NCBI GenBank assembly: GCA_036394195.1
Contig: DASWFO010000342.1
Span: 1-17,294 of the forward strand
Length of the DNA: 17,294 nt
Reading direction: 5' to 3'
Source: DATJPD01 sp036394195
GTDB lineage: Bacteria > Pseudomonadota > Alphaproteobacteria > CACIAM-22H2
Under the pieces are notes generated by a model. The model searched no databases. It saw only the letters and a list, made by a program, of their open reading frames with translations, and was not told where the DNA came from. Made by a program: the position numbers and the translations under genes. Shown piece after piece: positions 14,202 to 17,294 of this stretch; positions within the stretch are counted from its first letter, which is position 1; every line of letters starts with the position of its first letter.

Positions 14202-15191
14202 ATGAAAAGGGCTGGACCATTCATCACCCGGCGGAGCGTGCTGGCCGGCACCGCCGCGGCCGTGGCGGCGGGACCGGCATTGGCGCAGATCCCGGGTGAG
14301 CCGAATCACGTGAAGGGCCCGCGCGTCTTTCTCGACTACGACCAGGCCGAGCTCGATGCCGCGTACGACCAGTCGGTCTACGCGCCCAATCAGCCGCAGA
14401 TCACCGGCCGCTATGCGACGAACAGCGACGCCACGCGCGCCCGTCTCGGAGCGCCGAAGCAGTTTGCCTACGGCCCGACCGCGGTCGAGACGCTCGACGT
14501 CTACCCGGCCAAGCGTGCGAATGCGCCGATCCACGTGTTCATCCACGGCGGGGCGTGGCGCGGCGGCAAGGCCAAGGACTACGCGTACCCGGCGGACATG
14601 TTCGTGACGGCCGGCGCCACCTATGTGGTGCCGGACTTCGTGTGGGTGCAGGACGCCGGCGGCGATCTCGGCGTCGTGGTGGACCAGGTGCGGCGGGCCG
14701 TCGCCTGGGCCTACAAGAACGCCGGCAGCTTCGGCGGCGATGCCAACCGGCTTTACGTGTCCGGCCATTCATCCGGCGGGCATCTCGCCGGTGTCGTGCT
14801 GACGACCGACTGGCAAAAGGACTTCGGCCTGCCGCCGGACATGATCAAAGGCGGCATGTGCGGCAGCGGCATGTACGAGCTGTCCCCGGTGCGGCTCAGC
14901 GCCCGCAGCAAGTACGTGAGCTTCACCGACGACAGCGTGCAGGCGTTCAGCTCGCAGCGCCACATCGACAAGCTGAATTGCCCGGTCACGATCGTGTACG
15001 GCACCTTCGAGACCCCGGAATTCCAGCGCCAAAACCGCGAATTCGCCGCCGCGGTCAAAGCCGCCGGAAAGCCGGTCGAGCTCGTCGTCGCCCAGGGCTA
15101 CAACCATTTCGAGGTGATGGAGACGCTGGCGAATCCATATCTGTTCATGGGCCACGCCGCGCTCCAGCAGATGAAGCTCGGGCAGACGTAA
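14202..15191 (+). CDS. Tat-exported alpha/beta hydrolase (esterase/kynurenine-formamidase-like)
   Basis: This 329-residue hydrolase has a twin-arginine signal peptide: TRRSVLAG at residues 9-16, a hydrophobic alanine-rich core, and likely cleavage after ALA at residue 28. The mature enzyme has the oxyanion motif IHGGAWRGG and the nucleophile Ser190 in GHSSGGH. His302 in GYNHFEV completes the catalytic set, and the acid is probably an Asp or Glu near FETPEF. The HGGAW plus GHSxGGH arrangement fits the BD-FAE/Aes esterase and bacterial kynurenine-formamidase-like group. The substrate is unknown, and no tryptophan pathway genes are nearby. The start is ATG 14202 with GGGAGGGG just upstream. The open frame extends back to 13746 but overlaps the lipoprotein gene. 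A composite repeat follows the stop within 10 nt. Confidence 0.88.
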   Translation: MKRAGPFITRRSVLAGTAAAVAAGPALAQIPGEPNHVKGPRVFLDYDQAELDAAYDQSVYAPNQPQITGRYATNSDATRARLGAPKQFAYGPTAVETLDVYPAKRANAPIHVFIHGGAWRGGKAKDYAYPADMFVTAGATYVVPDFVWVQDAGGDLGVVVDQVRRAVAWAYKNAGSFGGDANRLYVSGHSSGGHLAGVVLTTDWQKDFGLPPDMIKGGMCGSGMYELSPVRLSARSKYVSFTDDSVQAFSSQRHIDKLNCPVTIVYGTFETPEFQRQNREFAAAVKAAGKPVELVVAQGYNHFEVMETLANPYLFMGHAALQQMKLGQT

Positions 15192-15198
15192 GGAGAGC

Positions 15199-15359
15199 TG
15201 TCAGCGATCAGCCGTCAGCCATCAGCCGAAGGGGCCTATGCCTCCATTTCGTCATGCCCGCGCAGGCATCCATTGTGCCGCGGAACCATGGATTCCCGCT
15301 TTCGCGGGAACGACGAAGTAGGGCTGGCCTGGCTGACGGCTGTCAGCTGAAAGCTGACA
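15199..15359. repeat. Composite inverted repeat: heptamer arrays flanking a REP-like palindrome
   Basis: The left arm (15199-15226) is four tandem 7-mers of the form NNTCAGC: TGTCAGC, GATCAGC, CGTCAGC, CATCAGC. The right arm (15332-15359) holds four 7-mers in inverse orientation: GCTGACG, GCTGTCA, GCTGAAA, GCTGACA. Between them lies an imperfect palindrome (15248-15317) starting TTCGTC and ending GACGAA, with arms related to TCATGCCCGCG and TTCCCGC. Such TCATTCCCGCG-type palindromes are a known class of dispersed intergenic repeats in proteobacteria. The whole unit could fold as one large cruciform and also shape the 3' end of the hydrolase transcript. Confidence 0.7.
15293..15310. repeat. 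Perfect 7-bp hairpin inside the composite repeat
   Basis: TTCCCGC (15293-15299), loop TTTC, then GCGGGAA (15304-15310). This is the right-hand subarm of the REP-like palindrome and is its most stable local stem. No T-run follows on either strand. Confidence 0.65.
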
Positions 15360-15362
15360 CCT

Positions 15363-15540
15363 TCACCCGCCCCACAGGCGCAGCCGCTCGGTTTCGAGCA
15401 GATGCCGTTCACGCACCCAATCGGGATTGCCGTCGAAGCCAGACCCCGACATCGCGCATGAGCTGCAGCGGCAGATCGGTGGACGACGGCGGGCTCAGCC
15501 ACCGGGACGCAAATCTCAGCAGAAACGCAAACGGTTTCAT
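15363..15540 (-). pseudogene. Small gene apparently split by a one-base frameshift
   Basis: ATG at 15540 (- strand) is preceded by AAGGAG 9 nt upstream, a convincing ribosome binding site. It encodes MKPFAFLLRFASRWLSPPSS and continues 43 residues to a stop at 15409. The +1 frame carries FDGNPDWVRERHLLETERL and ends RLWGG at 15363, a natural-looking acidic/basic helix. It has its own ATG at 15452. Removing one base from the four-C run at 15444-15447 joins both parts into a 58-residue protein. This could be a recent frameshift, a sequencing slip, programmed slippage, or two overlapping ORFs. I do not recognise the family. It ends 4 nt from the composite repeat. Confidence 0.45.
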
Positions 15541-15693
15541 GGCACGGGTCTCCTTGGTCGGATCGATCTTGCGCCGGCACGAAGGCCGGCGGCGCCGCAA
15601 AGCGTCAGGTCTCGATCGATCGTCGTCGCAAGGCGTGCATGTTCGGAGGCTACGAGAGATTCGCGGCCGCCGCAACTCACCCGTCGCTGACGG
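15541..15693. other. Intergenic stretch between small - strand gene and Bug gene
   Basis: No gene is supported here. CGCCGGC (15572-15578) and GCCGGCG (15585-15591) form a 7-bp stem with a 6-nt loop. CCGTC/GACGG (15681-15685 with 15689-15693) form a 5-bp stem right after the Bug stop on the - strand. Neither has a T-run. GATCGATC-type self-complementary words occur at 15561-15568 and near 15613-15621. A promoter for the small gene was not recognised. Confidence 0.4.
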
Positions 15694-16686
15694 TCACTGC
15701 GTCGCCTTTATGGGGCCCAACTGGTGGATGAGATCCGCCCACAGCGTCGTCTGCTCCTTGAGATATGCACCGAACGCCTCGGGCGTGCTCCCGACCGGCT
15801 CCGATCCGACAGCCGCAAGCCGCTGCGTCACGTCCGGCTCGGCGATCGTGAGCGCGACCTCCCGCTGTACGCGATCGATGATCGGGCGCGGAGTTCCCGC
15901 CGGTGCCACCAGACCGGCCCATTCGTAGATGTCGAAGCCGGGCAACGTCTGACTGACTGGCGGCACATCGGGCACGGCGGGATCGGACGCCAACGAGGTC
16001 ACGCCAATGGCACGGACCTGCGCGTCTTGGAGCCAGGGGGCCGCCGTCGGGAGGGAGGTGACCTGGAGGTCGAGGTCGCCTCGGGCGAGCGCCTGAGTCG
16101 CACCTCGCGTAAACGGAACGTGCGTCATCTTGAGGCCGGCGCGCGAAAGGAACATCTCTGTCATCAGGTGCCCGGAGCTGCCGATGCCGGCGGACCCGTA
16201 GTTCAGCGCCCCGGGAGGCTGCGACTTGGCCCAATCAATGAACTCCCGCATCGTGCGCGCCGGCGTCTTCGGATTGACGATCAGCAGCATGGGTGTGCGC
16301 GCGACCAGCGTCACGGGCTCGAAGTCCTTCAACGGATCGTAGCCCATCTTCTCGATCAGAGTTGGATTTGCGGTGAACGCAAAGCTCGCCACCCCGAGCG
16401 TCAGTCCGTCGGGCGCTGCCTTGGCGACGGCGGACATTCCGATCGTGGCGCCGCCCCCCGGCTTGTTGACGACCACGATGGGTTGGCCGAGCCGGGTGGA
16501 CAGAAGCGGGGCGATCACCCGCAAGGTGGTGTCGACGGACCCTCCGGCCGAAAACGGCACGACGATCTCGATCGGGCGGCTCGAGTTGGATCGCTGCGCC
16601 GCCGCCGGTCCGGCCAGACAAACACAGGCAAGAAAAGCGACTGCCGCCCGCGATGCCACGATCGTTGATGCGCGGGAGGTTTTCAT
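15694..16686 (-). CDS. Bug/TctC-family tripartite tricarboxylate transporter receptor, orphan
   Basis: This is a periplasmic solute-binding protein of 330 residues. The signal peptide MKTSRASTIVASRAAVAFLA is followed by CVCLAGPAAAQ, with cleavage likely after AAA. The mature part starts with the family pattern RPIEIVVPFSAGGSVDTTLR, then VVVNKPGGGATIGMSAVAKA and DPLKDFEPVTLVA. The middle has NYGSAGIGSSGHLMTEMF and VPFTRGATQALARGDLDL, followed by WAGLVAPAGTP. These are the loops that hold carboxylate ligands in Bug proteins. No TctA/TctB membrane genes are nearby, so it is an orphan receptor of unknown ligand. The start at 16686 is preferred over ATG 16707 because it leaves a normal signal peptide and because 16707 falls inside the promoter spacer described below. 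Confidence 0.93.
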   Translation of the reverse strand: MKTSRASTIVASRAAVAFLACVCLAGPAAAQRSNSSRPIEIVVPFSAGGSVDTTLRVIAPLLSTRLGQPIVVVNKPGGGATIGMSAVAKAAPDGLTLGVASFAFTANPTLIEKMGYDPLKDFEPVTLVARTPMLLIVNPKTPARTMREFIDWAKSQPPGALNYGSAGIGSSGHLMTEMFLSRAGLKMTHVPFTRGATQALARGDLDLQVTSLPTAAPWLQDAQVRAIGVTSLASDPAVPDVPPVSQTLPGFDIYEWAGLVAPAGTPRPIIDRVQREVALTIAEPDVTQRLAAVGSEPVGSTPEAFGAYLKEQTTLWADLIHQLGPIKATQ

Positions 16687-16694
16687 TGCGGCGG

Positions 16695-16722
16695 ATGATA
16701 GCCGCATAAAATCGCGCGTCAA
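16695..16722 (-). promoter_or_regulatory. Probable promoter of the Bug gene
   Basis: Read on the - strand, TTGACG (16722 to 16717) and TATCAT (16700 to 16695) are 16 nt apart. The -10 ends 8 nt before ATG 16686, so the transcript would be nearly leaderless, which fits the lack of a ribosome binding site for that ATG. Confidence 0.5.
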
Positions 16723-16723
16723 C

Positions 16724-16738
16724 GATTGTCTGACAATC
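16724..16738. promoter_or_regulatory. 15-bp palindrome, GntR-type operator candidate
   Basis: GATTGTC, a central T, and GACAATC form a perfect 7-1-7 inverted repeat. The core TTGTCTGACAA resembles operators of GntR/FCD-family regulators (TNGT...ACNA symmetry); this is by-eye resemblance only. It abuts the -35 of the Bug promoter and overlaps a possible + strand -35 (TTGTCT, 16726-16731; TATGGA at 16750-16755, 18-nt spacer). One bound regulator could therefore control both divergent genes. No GntR gene is in the window. Confidence 0.55.
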
Positions 16739-16827
16739 TCTCTCTGTGGTATGGAGGCGACCCAAGGGCGGACCTCGAAAAGGGGCCCTGCCACGCGCAT
16801 CGGCACGACCGGGAGGAGCAGACTCAC

Positions 16828-17294
16828 ATGGTGAAACGCCGCAAAGCCGGTCTGACGCGATGGCTGGCAGTCCCGTTGTTCTTATGCGCCATCGGCTTGG
16901 CACCAGCCATCGGGTCGGCTGCGGATTACCGGCATTTCGCCTGGCAGAACGTTGCCGACGGCGTGTGGTTCGGCACGACGCTTCCGAATTCGTTCCAGAC
17001 GGGGAACACCGTCATCGTTGCGCTCCCGAGCGGAGGATCGCTGGTCGTCGATTCTGAGCTCTCGAATTTCCTCGCGCGCGAAATCATCCAGAAAGCGAAG
17101 GAGGTGGCACCCGGCCCGGTCCGATATCTGGTCAACACCCACATTCACCAGGACCATGTCGGCGGCAACGCGGCCTTCAAGCAGGAATTTCCGCAGGTGC
17201 AGATCATCGCTCACCGGATCACGTGCCGCGGCATTCCCCTGAAGACGATCCCGCGGATGCAAGAGCGGCTCGAACCGATGCAGAAGCAACTGGC
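16828..17294 (+). CDS. Exported metallo-beta-lactamase-fold hydrolase, N-terminal part
   Basis: The frame is open to the window end (155 full codons). ATG 16828 is preceded by GGGAGGAG at 16811-16818, 9 nt away. A signal peptide is visible: basic MVKRRKAGLTR, hydrophobic core WLAVPLFLCAIGLAPAIG, likely cleavage after GSA. The mature part begins YRHFAWQNVADGVWFGTT and continues with NTVIVALPSGGSLVVDSELS. It then has the zinc motif H-x-H-x-D-H at His105, His107, Asp109 and His110 (NTHIHQDHVGGNAAF), the hallmark of the MBL superfamily. The product is probably a periplasmic metallo-hydrolase; its substrate cannot be told from this part. It is transcribed divergently from the Bug receptor, which could signal uptake and hydrolysis of a shared substrate. 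Confidence 0.88.
   Translation, partial: MVKRRKAGLTRWLAVPLFLCAIGLAPAIGSAADYRHFAWQNVADGVWFGTTLPNSFQTGNTVIVALPSGGSLVVDSELSNFLAREIIQKAKEVAPGPVRYLVNTHIHQDHVGGNAAFKQEFPQVQIIAHRITCRGIPLKTIPRMQERLEPMQKQL

Noticed and set aside
15192..15360. CRISPR array or transposon end
   Set aside because: The repeats are 7-nt tandem units without spacers and in opposite orientations. No cas gene or transposase is nearby.

Overview
The window is GC-rich, densely coding DNA that looks like a chromosomal segment of an alphaproteobacterium (Hyphomicrobiales or Rhodospirillales type). The clues are a MaeB-type malic enzyme, a MerR/LiuR-regulated leucine catabolic operon, a DUF1489 protein, a single-domain response regulator with an arginine-rich tail beside an Hpt-like protein, and an orphan Bug/TctC receptor. 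No rRNA, tRNA, CRISPR array, transposase or phage gene was seen.

Region 1 (1-1770, + strand) holds the 3' part of maeB (NADP-malic enzyme with a phosphotransacetylase-like tail). A MerR-family regulator, probably LiuR, overlaps its end. Region 2 (1784-12011, + strand) is one long operon preceded by a perfect 28-bp palindrome that contains the -35 box and spacer of a strong sigma-70-like promoter. Gene order is PaaI-type thioesterase, ivd (isovaleryl-CoA dehydrogenase), small membrane protein, Rid-family protein, SDR, second acyl-CoA dehydrogenase, 2-hydroxychromene-2-carboxylate-isomerase-like protein, mccB, liuC, mccA, mvaB. The canonical members convert isovaleryl-CoA to 3-methylcrotonyl-CoA, 3-methylglutaconyl-CoA, HMG-CoA, and finally acetoacetate plus acetyl-CoA. 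Five genes not required for that route sit between ivd and mccB, with gaps of 8 nt or less, or overlaps.

Region 3 (12138-15191, + strand) holds a response regulator, an Hpt-like protein whose phospho-accepting His is replaced by Phe, a DUF1489 protein, a small lipoprotein and a Tat-exported alpha/beta hydrolase. Region 4 (15192-15693) has no clear long gene. It contains a composite inverted repeat (heptamer arrays flanking a REP-like palindrome) and, on the - strand, a probable small gene split by a one-base shift in a C4 run. Region 5 (15694-17294) holds a divergent pair: a - strand Bug/TctC periplasmic solute-binding protein and the start of a + strand exported metallo-beta-lactamase-fold protein. 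A 15-bp palindrome that looks like a GntR-family operator lies between them.

The most noteworthy items are the promoter-embedded palindromic operator with the extended liu operon, the His-less Hpt protein next to its response regulator, the composite repeat, and the frameshifted small gene. Function calls rest on motifs read by eye. No database search was run.
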